NCBI GenBank assembly: GCA_928724745.1
Contig: CAKMXJ010000016.1
Span: 62,001 to 126,000 of the forward strand
Length of the DNA: 64,000 bases
Source: Anthracocystis setariae
Taxonomy: Eukaryota > Basidiomycota > Ustilaginomycetes > Ustilaginales > Ustilaginaceae
Direction: 5' to 3'
Part shown: positions 46,724 through 57,360 of the stretch, in pieces
Layout: each line of letters starts with the position of its first letter
How positions within the stretch are numbered: position 1 is the stretch's first letter
The notes under the pieces: model-generated
What the model saw: only the letters and a program-made list of their open reading frames with translations
Told to the model about the DNA's origin: nothing
The model's database searches: none
Made by a program: the position numbers and the translations under genes

Positions 46724-49700
46724 ATGTCGAGCCTTCGACGCCAACCCTCGTCATCCACACTCACTCGGCCCACGCAACCTCGTTCAAGAGCAACCAGCGT
46801 CGCACCTCCCGTCTCTTCCTCAGCCTCAGCCGCAGCAAGAAGGCTCACAGTTAACGGCAATCCGCAAGCTACTTCTCGACCCGCCTCCTCCGCTTCCAAC
46901 GACGCGAATGCCAAGCGCTCTGATGCCTCCGAATCCAATATTCAGGTCGTCGTACGTGTCAGAGGTCAGGCTCCCAATGAGCCCAAGCGCACAGAGCCAG
47001 GCATCCTCACCACCTCTGGCCCAAGATGTCAGCAAATCGATGTGGCCATCGAGCCAGCACCCGTCTCCTCGTCCTCCGTATTGACCTCCTCCTCCAGCAC
47101 CCTCGTTCAGGAATCTTCCACACGCCAAAAGAGCTACCACTTTGATCAGGTCTTTGGTCCCGAAGCGGATCAAGGCATGGTGTATCAAGACGTCGTCGGT
47201 CCGATTCTCGAGGAGGTCATGTCCGGATACAACTGCACCATCTTTGCCTATGGTCAGACGGGTACCGGTAAGACCCACACCATGGAGGGCGATTTGACCT
47301 CCCAGATGGGCACTTACAGCGCAGAAGCAGGTATCATCCCGCGCTCCCTCTACCGTCTCTTTCACACGCTCGAGCTTTCCAAGGAAGACTATTCGGTCAA
47401 AGCCACTTTCATCGAACTCTACAACGAGGAGTTGCGCGATCTGCTTAGCCTCGATTCCTCCGCTTCCGCAGCCGAATCCTCCTCGGCAGCACAGAAGGAA
47501 CACGGTCTTCGCATGTATGACGATGCGCGAGGCAAGGGTGTGGTCATTCAGGGTCTCGAAGAAGTGGCACTCAAAGATGCCGCACATGGACTCACCGTCC
47601 TCCGACGCGGTAGTCAGAAGAGGCAGATCGCCGCTACCAACTGCAACGAGCAATCCAGTCGTTCCCACAGCGTCTTCACCATGACCGTCTTTATCAAGGA
47701 CAAAGGCTCCCGAGGCGAAGACGTTCTCAAGATCGGCAAACTCAACCTCGTCGACCTTGCGGGGTCCGAAAACATCGGTCGATCCGGCGCTCAGAACAAC
47801 CGAGCCAGAGAAGCGGGTATGATCAACCAATCCCTCCTCACCCTTGGCCGAGTCATCAACGCGCTCGTCGAGAAGAACAGCCACATCCCGTATCGAGAGT
47901 CCAAACTTACGCGGCTGCTTCAAGAGTCGCTCGGCGGTCGAACAAAGACCTGCATCATCGCCACCGTTTCGCAAGAGCGTGCCAATATCGAAGAAACCCT
48001 CTCGACGCTCGACTATGCGCTACGTGCCAAATCCATCAAGAACCGTCCGGAGCTGAATACGCGCATGACACGCTCTGCGTTGATCAAGGAGTACGTCTTT
48101 GAGATCGAGCGGCTCAAAGGCGATCTCCAAGCCGCGCGCGATCAGAATGGAATCTACCTCACCGAGGACTCCTGGAAAACCATGCATTCCGAGCATGAAG
48201 AACGCAAGACGCTCGCCGAGACGCTCAAGCGCAACGCCGAGGTGACCGAGAGCAAACTCAACTCGCTAAAGGAGCAGTTTGAGCAGAACATGCAGCTGCT
48301 CGTCAAGCGCGACAACGAGGTCAAAGTGGCCAAAGCTGAATGTGCGGGCAAAGTGGAAGAGTTGCAAGCCATGATCGCCAAAGCCGCTTCGTTGGAGTTG
48401 ACCGTCGACCAGGAAGTGGCCCTGCGCAAGGCATACATGGCGAGCGAGGCCAACCTGAACCAAGCCGCATCGTCGTTGGCCGAGCTCGTCCAGCAGAGCA
48501 CCGCCGATGTCCAAGGACTGTTCGACAAGCTCGAGAGGAAGACAGCGGTGGAAAAAGCGAATCGCGCGCTCGTGGCCGAATGCAGAAATGCTGTCTCGCA
48601 AAGGGCCAGCGCGCTAGAATCGAGTTTAACCAACTTCCACTCGGCAGAATCCAACTTCTCCTCTTCGCTCCGCTCCAGTCTCGAGACGCTCGTGGCAAAC
48701 ACCAAGACGCAGCACGACGAGCAGCAGCAATTCCTGCACTCGCGGCTTAAGAAGATCTCGACGTCGCTGCGCGAAGTGCGCTCGGGCTCCATGGAGGCCA
48801 AAGACGTTCTCACCGCGCTGCTCGGCGAACTCGATGCCACCGTGGGCGAAATGCACACCTCCACCGAAGCCAGCCTCGGCTCGCTCAAGCAGACGTGCAG
48901 GGCGGCGATCAACGATGTCGTGCTCGCCAACACGCAGCGTTTCGCACTTGTGGCACAGGCGTTGGACCACATGGTCACAGAGCACGTCGCGAGCTTGAAG
49001 CACGTCAGGGAGATGAATGAGGCCAACGCCGAGAGAATCGCAAAGGTCAAGGCGGCAGCGGAGGCGGCAAGGGAGGAGGAAGTTGTGCGACTGCGGGAGC
49101 AAAACGCGTTGCTGGCAAAGACGGTCGAAGATCTGAAGCGCAGCAACGTTGCACGCAAAGCAGACCTCCTGGCCGACTTTGGCAAGCTGCTGGACCGATT
49201 CACCGACCAGCAGGAATCCGCAGTTGGAACATCGATCGAGTCTGCCCAAGCTCTCGTCTCGCGCTCCACCGAGGCGTCCGAGTCGCACGCGGCGGAACAA
49301 ACGTCGCATTTGACCTCGCTGGCAACCGCCACAAACTCGATGGCGTCGCATCTGGAGGAATCCGAATCGACACTTGTCTCGCAGACCAGCACTATCTCTG
49401 AAGACGTCAGCCAAGCGAGCGGCGAACTGGGCACCAAGATGGACGCCTTCGCTTCGGCGATCGAGGACGACCTGTCTGCGTCGACCAGCGCCGCGTCGCG
49501 AGGTCACCAACAGATTTCGGAAATCAGCACGCGCACTAGGGACGAGATCGAAGCGCGCACCAAGATGCAGTCGTCCAAGATCAAGGCGGCAAACGGCAAG
49601 CTCACGGAGACGTTTGACTCGATCGGCTCTGCGCTGCAGAGTTCGTCGCAAGCGATTGCGAGCTGCACGCACGAGTTGGGTAAGACGCTGAGCGAGCGAC

Positions 49701-50245
49701 AGGAAGAGGTCAAGGGCTGGACGGATGAGATGAGCGCCGGGCTGCACGGTTTGACATCGGACTCGACAGCGTTGTTGGTGAGCAGATTTAGGGAGGATAA
49801 GAGCACGGGCCAGACGCCACAGAAGAAGGTGTGGAAGATGCCAGGAAGGTGGAACCTCGTGCCGGGCAATAGGGAGGATGCGATCGAGGCGGGGAGGAAG
49901 GTTCAAGACACTCTGGTTTTGACTGCCGCAGTCGACAGTGAGGATGTGATCAGCTCGGAGGTGGGAATGGAACCCTCTTCCGAGCCTGATGCGGTAGAGG
50001 CCGAGGCCGTCGAAGACGAGGAGCAAGAGGTGGTTGAGAGTGCCGCATCGCCGGTGGTTGAACCCAGACGTACGGCTAGACCGCTACGAGAACTGCCCTT
50101 CGACCACGCCAACCTGCCCACCTCGAACTCGTCACAAGACCTCGGCGCGGTGAAACCCGTCGAGTCGGCCATGCCCAAGTCGAGAAGCGCCAAAAACAAA
50201 CTGTCAGCTACAGCGCTACCTGTCAGCAAACGCGTCAGGTCGTAG
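46724..50245 (+). CDS. Kinesin-5 (BimC/Eg5-type) mitotic motor
   Basis: Plus-end-directed tetrameric motor that slides spindle microtubules apart. 1173 aa. Motor domain about 72-440: NIQVVVRVRG, P-loop AYGQTGTGKT (GQTGTGKT at 177-184), switch I SSRSHSVF, switch II LVDLAGSEN, and HIPYRESKLTRLLQESLGG. The neck and a long coiled coil (NGIYLTEDSWKTM is the kinesin-5 start of this region) follow. The tail has a BimC box: GQTPQKKVWKMPGRW, with a TP Cdk1 site. The C-terminus is acidic and then basic (SKRVRS). Single exon. Neighbour of ADE1 and kinesin-6. Confidence 0.93.
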   Translation: MSSLRRQPSSSTLTRPTQPRSRATSVAPPVSSSASAAARRLTVNGNPQATSRPASSASNDANAKRSDASESNIQVVVRVRGQAPNEPKRTEPGILTTSGPRCQQIDVAIEPAPVSSSSVLTSSSSTLVQESSTRQKSYHFDQVFGPEADQGMVYQDVVGPILEEVMSGYNCTIFAYGQTGTGKTHTMEGDLTSQMGTYSAEAGIIPRSLYRLFHTLELSKEDYSVKATFIELYNEELRDLLSLDSSASAAESSSAAQKEHGLRMYDDARGKGVVIQGLEEVALKDAAHGLTVLRRGSQKRQIAATNCNEQSSRSHSVFTMTVFIKDKGSRGEDVLKIGKLNLVDLAGSENIGRSGAQNNRAREAGMINQSLLTLGRVINALVEKNSHIPYRESKLTRLLQESLGGRTKTCIIATVSQERANIEETLSTLDYALRAKSIKNRPELNTRMTRSALIKEYVFEIERLKGDLQAARDQNGIYLTEDSWKTMHSEHEERKTLAETLKRNAEVTESKLNSLKEQFEQNMQLLVKRDNEVKVAKAECAGKVEELQAMIAKAASLELTVDQEVALRKAYMASEANLNQAASSLAELVQQSTADVQGLFDKLERKTAVEKANRALVAECRNAVSQRASALESSLTNFHSAESNFSSSLRSSLETLVANTKTQHDEQQQFLHSRLKKISTSLREVRSGSMEAKDVLTALLGELDATVGEMHTSTEASLGSLKQTCRAAINDVVLANTQRFALVAQALDHMVTEHVASLKHVREMNEANAERIAKVKAAAEAAREEEVVRLREQNALLAKTVEDLKRSNVARKADLLADFGKLLDRFTDQQESAVGTSIESAQALVSRSTEASESHAAEQTSHLTSLATATNSMASHLEESESTLVSQTSTISEDVSQASGELGTKMDAFASAIEDDLSASTSAASRGHQQISEISTRTRDEIEARTKMQSSKIKAANGKLTETFDSIGSALQSSSQAIASCTHELGKTLSERQEEVKGWTDEMSAGLHGLTSDSTALLVSRFREDKSTGQTPQKKVWKMPGRWNLVPGNREDAIEAGRKVQDTLVLTAAVDSEDVISSEVGMEPSSEPDAVEAEAVEDEEQEVVESAASPVVEPRRTARPLRELPFDHANLPTSNSSQDLGAVKPVESAMPKSRSAKNKLSATALPVSKRVRS

Positions 50246-50426
50246 CAGCATGCTTTAGTCAACAAGAACAGGGTTGAGCGAAGAATCAAAAAGTGTACTT
50301 TGTAATCGGTAGAGTGTTTGGAGAATTTGATACCAGCTTTTCTTTTCAGCGCTTGTTTGATGGCGGGTGTGCTCTCGAGTGGATGGATGAGGTAGAGATT
50401 ACAATGGGGAGGTGCACGCTGGTTTT

Positions 50427-51528
50427 TCAGTTAGGGTACTTGGTTCCGGTGATGAGCTCGTACGCCTCTCTATACTTTTCCTCTGTCCTCTTGACCACGT
50501 CGTCTGGCAAGGTGACGGGTACGCCTTGGTCTGCGGCCTTGTCGAGACCGTTGGCCTTGAGCCAATCCCTCACGTACTGCTTGTCGAAACTATCCTGGCC
50601 ACGACCCACCGCGTACTTGTCGGCGGACCAGAAGCGCGAGCTATCGGGCGTAAGCACTTCATCCACCAAGATCATCTGGTCGTCATTGATCAGGCCGAAC
50701 TCGAACTTGGTGTCGGCAAGGATGATGCCGCGCGACTGGGCGTGCGATGCAGCTTTCGAATACAGCGCCACGGCTGCGGTCGACATCTTGTTGGCTAGTT
50801 CGGCACCGATAATGTCGTTGACTACGAATGGCACCAAAAGTTGCATGCGTCAGTAATGGGGGTTGGGATCTGGGAACAAGAGGGGAGATAGGCTTACCTT
50901 TGTCAGGATGGATGTTCTCGTCGTGTTCTCCCTGCTCGGCCTTTGTGCTTGGAGTGAAGATAGGACCGCCGGGGATTTGCTGACTTTCCTGCAAACCCTC
51001 TGGCAACCTGATACCATGCACGGTGCCGCTCTTCTTGTATTCGGCCCATCCGCTTCCAGTTATGTAGCCTCTGACGATGGCTTCGATGGGCAACACCTTT
51101 GCGCGCTTGACGAGCATCGATCTGCCCTCGACCTGATGCTTGACGTTATCGAGCTTATGCTTGAGTTCGTCTGGGAAGCTAGCGTAATCGGTAGCGATGA
51201 TGTGCGATTCGATCAGGGACGGAGTGAGAAGACCGAACCAGAAGGTGGAGAGTGCGTGGAGGAGCTTGCCCTTGTTGGGGATGCCGTTCTGGAGGATGAT
51301 GTCAAAGGCCGAGATACGGTCGGTTGCAACAAAGAGAATGGCACCAGCATGGGGGCCAGAGGAGAGTCCGGCATCGTAGACATCGCGCACCTTGCCCTTT
51401 GCGATGAGCTTGAGTGGAAGGTCAGTACTGACGATTGCGTCAGAGGACATGACGGGTTGGCGGATGCGAGGTACTGAAGAAGATGGGTGAGAGATGGCAA
51501 GTGATGAGGAAGAGAGGGAACGAGTCAT
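50427..51528 (-). CDS. ADE1: Phosphoribosylaminoimidazole-succinocarboxamide synthase (SAICAR synthetase)
   Basis: Joins aspartate to CAIR in purine synthesis, ATP-dependent, cytosolic. Two exons, 51528-50898 and 50821-50427, with a 76-nt intron (CAAAG|GTAAGC ... CGTAG|TC), giving 341 aa. Motifs: LIAKGKVRDVYDAG, LFVATDRISAFDII, RAKVLPIEAIVRGYITGSGW, then across the junction GEHDENIHPDKVNDIIGAEL, and GIILADTKFEFGLINDDQM with LVDEVLTPDSSRFW. The ATG at 51528 gives a 26-residue Ser-rich extension; the ATG at 51450 (MSSDAIVSTDLPLKL) matches the length of other Ade1 proteins better, so the true start is open. Confidence 0.94.
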
Positions 51529-52325
51529 TTTGTTAGTAAATTTTAAGAATTAATAAAATAAAATGTGGATTTAAAGCCGTCCGACGGCGATATTTTTTTC
51601 ACCGAAGCGATTCAACGCACGGCCACCAAACGGTTTGGACAAAGAAGGCGACGGTCTAACAACAAACTGCGCCAACACGTGATTTCATATGGGACAGACG
51701 CGAGGTTTACGGACGCAACGGAGAGTTTGGAGCGAAACAGCCGGATGCTCCACATTGTTGGTCGCTGAGATGCTTCAACTTGGCACCCTGACTTGGCAGC
51801 ACTTGTAGCACGCACCATAATGATGAGGCATACACACTGTGCTCAGCAGTGAACATGGGCGATTCGGATCAGTGCCGATACTGAAACAGCTCAATTGCCT
51901 GTAATGTGCAAGCTAAAAGAGTGTTCCGTCATGGGCCGAGTAGAGAACAACACTCCACACCCGACACGCGTCAGCAGGTGACTGTAGTAGTAGAAAAACC
52001 AACACTTTTTTCCCACGAAAACACGGCGCAGCCGCTGCATCTTCTGCGCTCTCTCAAGGGCTCAGTCAAAGATGAGATTCATTTCACAACGCTGCATTCA
52101 ATCCGTCTCTCGCTCTCATCATCACATCTGCTTCGCTCGTCTCGTCTCGTCTCGTCTCGTCTCGGTTTTCACATCGCCACCATCTTCTTCACCGCGTCAC
52201 GCTTGATCTTGTCATCGATACTTTGGCGCCCAACTCAACGGGCTGACCTGGCCTCCGTCAGCTGTTCAAACGGCGTATCCTAGATTCCTCCCTAGCTTGC
52301 CACATCCAGCATTTCCGCAGACAAC
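51529..52325. promoter_or_regulatory. Divergent region ADE1/kinesin-6
   Basis: About 0.8 kb with an AT-rich segment next to ADE1 (51533-51563) and a (CTCGT)n repeat at about 52136-52164 near the kinesin start. Small frames only; no gene. Confidence 0.4.
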
Positions 52326-55300
52326 ATGGTGGGATCCACGTACAGGAACGCTACTCCTGATGGCGAAAACGATGCCTGCCTCGCCACTCCTCGAGCCAAG
52401 CCTGCACAGCTCCTCAATTCCCGCGAGAGCATGACCAACATCACCAATTCCATCAGCTCAAAGCGCATCCTACCACCTCATCTCCAAAGCAAACACGGTC
52501 TCGGACGCAATGTCTACCAAGCGACCAAGTCAGCAGCGCGGGTTTCGGATGCGTCGGCATCGTCCGACACACCTGCCCGTACTTCCAAGTCCATGCGCCC
52601 TCCCTTTGCAGCTGGCTCTGCTTCCGCTGCAGCTACCCCTCAGCCTCGAAGGAAGCGCACCGACACCGAGCCAGCTACCGTCACTCCTCGCCCCAAAGCA
52701 TACACCGGTGCTCTTGCTGAAATGCGCAAAATGCAGTCGGTTGGTGACATCTCTAGGCTCACTGCCGCGTCCGCATCGGGTGACGACACTGCTCGCTTGC
52801 TTGACATTGAGCCCGTCAAAGCCTATCTCCGCATCAGGCCACCGCCTCAAGATGCACAAAAGGAGGTTGCCCGCCCCTACATCGAGGTCGTCAGCGATAC
52901 CGATGTCCTCATGCATCCTCCTTCCCACACCGCATACACCAATGCAATCCCTGGCGTCAGGTCGCGCACCGCCAGCACCGCTCCGCCGACAAAGTACGTC
53001 TTCTCCAAAGTGTTTGGAAGTCAGACCTGCTCTTCAGGAGCGCAGCAGGACATGTCCCAATCTGCCTTTTTCCAGCACACCACTTTACCACTTGTCCAAG
53101 CTCTTCTGCAAGGCGAGAGTGGTCTCATGTTTACCTACGGTGTTACCAACTCGGGCAAAAGTCATACCGTCATGGGCAACAGTTTGCCCGGCGGTGCAGG
53201 CATCCTACCCCGTGCGCTCGACGTGATTTTCAACAGCATCCGCGGTCTTGAGAGCACCGCCAACATCCAGCCCGTGGGCGTTTCTGGCGTACAGCGCGTC
53301 GACGCCCAATCCACTCCAATCGATTCTAGCTCCACCCTTGGCATCAACCCCTTCATGATCCCGGGCGTCTCTCGCAGATTGATGCAGGAGTCCTCCGGTC
53401 GTGGTGCAAAGCCTGCAAAGCTCATCGAACACGACTCCACCACCGTCGTCGTCGACAAGAATCTCCGCTACAGCGTCTTTGTCAGCTATGTCGAGATCTA
53501 CAACGAAAAACTCTACGATCTACTCGATGTCTCGCCAAACAATACGCTCGGAAGATCCGAATCGGTGCGAGGCTCCAACTGGAGTCTTGCCACCATGGCC
53601 AACGCCGCCCCGAGCTCTCTGCCTGCAAGTGCCAGTATAACCATCAATCGAAAACCCCTCATCCTCAAGAACGACCATGACAATGGCGGCAAATATGTTG
53701 CTGGTCTTCGTGAGATCAAGATCACTTCAGCAGAGGAGGCGCGTGACCTTCTCCATCGAGGCCAAGAGAATCGCGCCGTGTTTGGCACCATGGCCAACAG
53801 GGCCAGTTCTCGTAGTCACGGCATCTTTACCATCAAAGTCATTCGTCACCATGGTGGTCTCACCAATCTGTCCCAGGAGGACCTCGACTCGTTCACCACG
53901 GCTCGTCTCAGCATCGTTGACCTCGCCGGCAGCGAGCGTGTTGCCAATACCGGTCTTGCTAGCGGTGAACGTCTCAAGGAAGCCGGTAACATCAACAAGA
54001 GTCTCATGTGTCTCGGCCAGTGTCTCGAAACTCTGCGCAAAAACCAAGTCAGATTGATGGGCACCACCGAAGGTGGCCAAGCGCAAACAGTCAAACGCCG
54101 AATCAGCATCGTACCTTTCCGGCACTCAAAACTCACCGAACTCTTCCAGAGCTTCTTTGTCGGCGAGGGCAAGGCGGTCATGATTGTCAACGCTAACCCG
54201 TACGACACGGGCTTTGACGAGAATTCGCACGTCATGAAGTTCAGCGCCATCGCAAAGGAAGTTGCGGTCCCGCGTCATCTTGCTCCCGTCACCAAGACGC
54301 TGCCTCCCATCCCACAGCACCAACAGGAGCAGGTCTCTGGCTCTCACTCCATCTCCAAGTCCAAGTCAACCATCGATGTAAGGGAAACTGACCCCGAAGC
54401 CAGCGCCGATATCACCATCATTGAAGATGACGAAGAGTCCGGCAGTGAGGAGAGCGACCCCTTTGTCGATATGCTTCTCGAAAGGCACGAAGAACTTCGT
54501 CAGAAGCTCTACGACGCCGAGTTGCGCTGTGCTACCATCGAAGCTCAAGTGCGCGAAGAAATGGCCAACGAACTCGAACAAAGACTTCTCGAAATGCAGA
54601 GTTTGTACAACACAAAGATGCTCAACGATGCAGAGGAGAACGAGCGTTTCATGAACCGCAAGATCGACCTCCTCGTCAGCACCAACGCGCGCAACGAGCC
54701 GGATCTAGTTATCGAAAGCGATGCCGAGGGACAAGACTCTGACGGAAGTCAAATCGAGTACGAATCAGAGTTCGAGGAAGAGGATGAAGACGAAGTGGAA
54801 GATGCGCTCGTGACCAAAAGTCGTGCTCAGGATGCCATAATGAGCGACATCAGCGGGCGAGAAAGCGACTTCGATGACGCCACTGAAGGCGAGGTGTCAC
54901 ATTCGCTTGCGATGGAGGACGAATGTGACGGTGGCTCCGAACTGGATGTTGAGGATTCGGTGATCTTGAAGCCGGGACGACCAGCCAAGGTTGCTATCAG
55001 CAGACCGATGATTAGCGCATGCGATGAGTCTGAGGGGGAAGAAGACAGTGAAGAGGACGCTCACGACCAATCCGCTACCAGTCACGTCCTCGGCGCATCT
55101 GACGAGTCTAGCGACGAGGAAGAAAGCGAGGATGATAGCGAAGAGGAAGAGAGCGCGGCAGAGGACGTAGACGTTTCTCAGGCACATAGCGGATCCGATG
55201 CTGAAGAAAGCGAAGACGAGTCTGACGGCTCCAACGCCGAAGGTGAAGATGACGGAGACGATTCCGACGACCGCGCTGCCGAGGCCATCAAGAACGGTGA

Positions 55301-55805
55301 GATCTCCCTCGACGCCCCCGAGCTTAGCGTGGAATCCATCTCTTCCGTACCGAGCACTGCAGCCTCGGATGCATCGTTCAACATCGAACCCAGCTCCGAG
55401 AGCGAGGACGAACGCCCCGCCGCTCGACGCAAAAAAACCAATGGCCGAACCAGCACTGCACCAGCCGCCGCGGCCGCTCGGGGTAGCAATGGAAGCACGG
55501 CGACCGCACGAAAGGGTCGTCGTTCATCGAACAAATCGCGCACCTCAAATCGCGACGCATCGATCCTCCTCGAAGCAAGCAATCTTACCGACCTGAGCGA
55601 CGCAAGTATGGTGATGGACGAGGCGGTGACGCCCAAGAAAAAGCGAAAGTTTGCAAAGAAGGCGGCGCTGCAGGAGGACGATTTTGTCGAGCAGATCGGC
55701 GATTCGAGCTTGGTCGAGGCTGTTTATCAGAGTGCCAATGGGAACTCGAGTAGGGCTAGTAGGAGTTTTGCCAGCAGGAAGTCGAGGGTGTCGAGGAATT
55801 CATGA
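52326..55805 (+). CDS. Kinesin-6 (MKLP/KIF20-23 type) motor
   Basis: Probable spindle-midzone and cytokinesis motor. 1159 aa. The motor domain starts late (about 160): VKAYLRIRPPPQ, P-loop TYGVTNSGKSHTVMG (272-280 region; GVT-x-SGK is typical of kinesin-6 and uses Ser in place of Thr), YVEIYNEKLYDLLD, switch I SSRSHGIFTIKV, switch II IVDLAGSERVANTGL, and RHSKLTELFQSFF. A large insert between the P-loop and YVEIYNEK (about 305-385) is a kinesin-6 trait. Then a short coiled coil (ERHEELRQKLYDAELRCATI) and a long acidic Ser/Glu/Asp-rich tail with basic NLS-like patches (RRKKTNGR, KKKRKFAKK). Single exon. Confidence 0.9.
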   Translation: MVGSTYRNATPDGENDACLATPRAKPAQLLNSRESMTNITNSISSKRILPPHLQSKHGLGRNVYQATKSAARVSDASASSDTPARTSKSMRPPFAAGSASAAATPQPRRKRTDTEPATVTPRPKAYTGALAEMRKMQSVGDISRLTAASASGDDTARLLDIEPVKAYLRIRPPPQDAQKEVARPYIEVVSDTDVLMHPPSHTAYTNAIPGVRSRTASTAPPTKYVFSKVFGSQTCSSGAQQDMSQSAFFQHTTLPLVQALLQGESGLMFTYGVTNSGKSHTVMGNSLPGGAGILPRALDVIFNSIRGLESTANIQPVGVSGVQRVDAQSTPIDSSSTLGINPFMIPGVSRRLMQESSGRGAKPAKLIEHDSTTVVVDKNLRYSVFVSYVEIYNEKLYDLLDVSPNNTLGRSESVRGSNWSLATMANAAPSSLPASASITINRKPLILKNDHDNGGKYVAGLREIKITSAEEARDLLHRGQENRAVFGTMANRASSRSHGIFTIKVIRHHGGLTNLSQEDLDSFTTARLSIVDLAGSERVANTGLASGERLKEAGNINKSLMCLGQCLETLRKNQVRLMGTTEGGQAQTVKRRISIVPFRHSKLTELFQSFFVGEGKAVMIVNANPYDTGFDENSHVMKFSAIAKEVAVPRHLAPVTKTLPPIPQHQQEQVSGSHSISKSKSTIDVRETDPEASADITIIEDDEESGSEESDPFVDMLLERHEELRQKLYDAELRCATIEAQVREEMANELEQRLLEMQSLYNTKMLNDAEENERFMNRKIDLLVSTNARNEPDLVIESDAEGQDSDGSQIEYESEFEEEDEDEVEDALVTKSRAQDAIMSDISGRESDFDDATEGEVSHSLAMEDECDGGSELDVEDSVILKPGRPAKVAISRPMISACDESEGEEDSEEDAHDQSATSHVLGASDESSDEEESEDDSEEEESAAEDVDVSQAHSGSDAEESEDESDGSNAEGEDDGDDSDDRAAEAIKNGEISLDAPELSVESISSVPSTAASDASFNIEPSSESEDERPAARRKKTNGRTSTAPAAAAARGSNGSTATARKGRRSSNKSRTSNRDASILLEASNLTDLSDASMVMDEAVTPKKKRKFAKKAALQEDDFVEQIGDSSLVEAVYQSANGNSSRASRSFASRKSRVSRNS

Positions 55806-56631
55806 TTGATCTTGACCTCATTGGGGGAGTCAGGACAGGCGCTTACAGTACACATTCCGAGAATTGTTTCGCTTTCGCATCATACAGTATTGCACCGGTT
55901 GTTGTTGGGTAGGCTCGCTGAGGAACCAACCGCGGGTGCTTGCGGGAGTGAGTTCGCAGATGCAACTTTCCTCTTCTTCACGACGTGAACGGGCGATAGT
56001 CACCAGGTGTTCGCGAAAAAGTTGGTTTCGCCTTTGCTTCTTCGGTTGCGCCCTGCGTCAAACTTTGTTGCTTGCTGTTCCTAGTCATCCGTCAACCCGC
56101 CCGTTCTTGCCTATGACCCCTTGTCAGTGTGAGTGTGTGTGATCAGTATCACCGCAGGCTCACTTATACACTCAACAACGTGAATGGACACTTTCGTCCT
56201 CGATGCCCGGCAGCAAGCTAACCCTCTCCCCTGGTTGATGTTGCAGAGCCGCCTCCCAGAGCCAACCCCCGAATCATATCGTTAAAAGATGAGACATCCG
56301 TCCGGGGGAGACAGGGGTTGGGCTGCTCGGCATGGCTCTGGGGTATGGTTCCTTTTTTTCGGAAAGTATCGTGAATGGAATGTTCATCCGCCTGTCTCCG
56401 GTGATGGAGCCAGTCAAGCGTGTCGTTGTGCGTGCCAAAGTTTGACGGTTCAAGCTCGTATTTTGGGCTGGACCACCTTTTCACAACGTGTAAAATGAAA
56501 AGTGGGGTCGCCGAAGCCTCTCCAGCAACCAACCCGGGTGGGTTCGGGATGGTTTCGAGGCTAACTCACCGTCGGGGAGAGGTCATTGCTAGGGCAGGTT
56601 TGCATATGCAACACCGGACACCCAGCCAGTG
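55806..56631. other. Spacer leading into the retroelement cluster
   Basis: Downstream of kinesin-6. No intact gene; short frames on both strands without domains. The right end abuts the inverted LTR, with CAGTG at 56627-56631 immediately before it. Confidence 0.4.
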
Positions 56632-56962
56632 TGTTATGCTCCTGGGGTCTTAGAACCTCAGAACGTGGTTGTGCATTGGTGTTGAGGCCAGGGGCGTGGT
56701 ACCAGGTGTTGCTCCCGGGATCATTGCCAAGATAGTGGAGCAAGGAGTCAGGGGAGTGGTAGAAGGTCTGTGATTTCCACCTACTAGAGTGAGTAAGCTA
56801 AAATACAATCAACGTCCTAACATAAGTTGGTTCTTGCCAGGATGTAGGTTTTACAAGCACCCCGGGGGAACGCCGCAGTCAATCCCAATCCCCAATCCAG
56901 GAAAGCCATTGGGGAAACCCAATCCCACTCACTGTAATAACAAGTCCCGGTCATTCATAACA
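56632..56962 (-). mobile_element. Inverted solo LTR of a Ty3-type element, decayed
   Basis: 331 bp beginning TGTTATGCTCC and ending ATTCATAACA on the plus strand. It is the reverse complement, imperfectly, of the LTR at 56966-57313 (strongest over 56632-56815 against 57125-57313). Differences are often CpG in the right copy and TpG or CpA here (for example GGCGGTGC against GGTTGTGC, TACCGGG against TACCAGG, GATCGTTG against GATCATTG). No internal element sequence is attached on its left, so it looks like a solo LTR. Confidence 0.75.
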
Positions 56963-56965
56963 GTG

Positions 56966-57313
56966 TGTTACGAACATCCGCGCCGGAAAGGAATATAGCA
57001 GTGTGACAAGCGGGAGGAGGCTTTCCCGATCCAGGTCAGGAATCGGGGTCCAGGGTGGGACTGCGGCAATCTCCGGGAGGGGCTCCCGGAAGTCATACCG
57101 AAGATCCCCTGCAATTAACTCATGTTCAGACGTCGATTGTATTTTAGCTTACTCACTATAGTAGGTGGAAATATCAGACCTTCTCCCGATCTCCCGCTCA
57201 CCCGCTCCGCTACCTAGGCAACGATCCCGGGAGCAACACCCGGTACCACGCCCCTGGCCTCGATACAGACGCACCGCCACGTTCCGAGGTTCTAAGACCC
57301 CAGGAGCATAACA
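56966..57313 (+). repeat. 5' LTR of the Ty3-type retrotransposon
   Basis: 348 bp starting TGTTACGAAC and ending GCATAACA, so the ends form the usual short inverted repeat (TGTTA/TAACA). It is 47 bp upstream of the Gag-Pol start codon. Three bases (GTG) separate it from the inverted LTR to the left; the five bases before it read CAGTG, the same as those before the inverted LTR. No clear tRNA-type primer-binding site follows directly (next bases TTACAATCGACC). Confidence 0.75.
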
Positions 57314-57360
57314 TTACAATCGACCTCCCCGTTGCCATCAACGCGGAGACCCCAGCTACT

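Noticed and set aside
48154..49437. Two long minus-strand frames (427 and 466 codons) inside the kinesin-5 gene
   Set aside because: Antisense to a coiled coil with strong codon bias, Ser/Arg/Leu-rich, no domain: shadows.
56420..56500. Possible tRNA B-box (GGTTCAAGCTC)
   Set aside because: The word does not fit the B-box consensus at its 3' half, and no A-box or cloverleaf can be built around it. No tRNA or rRNA gene was found anywhere in the window.
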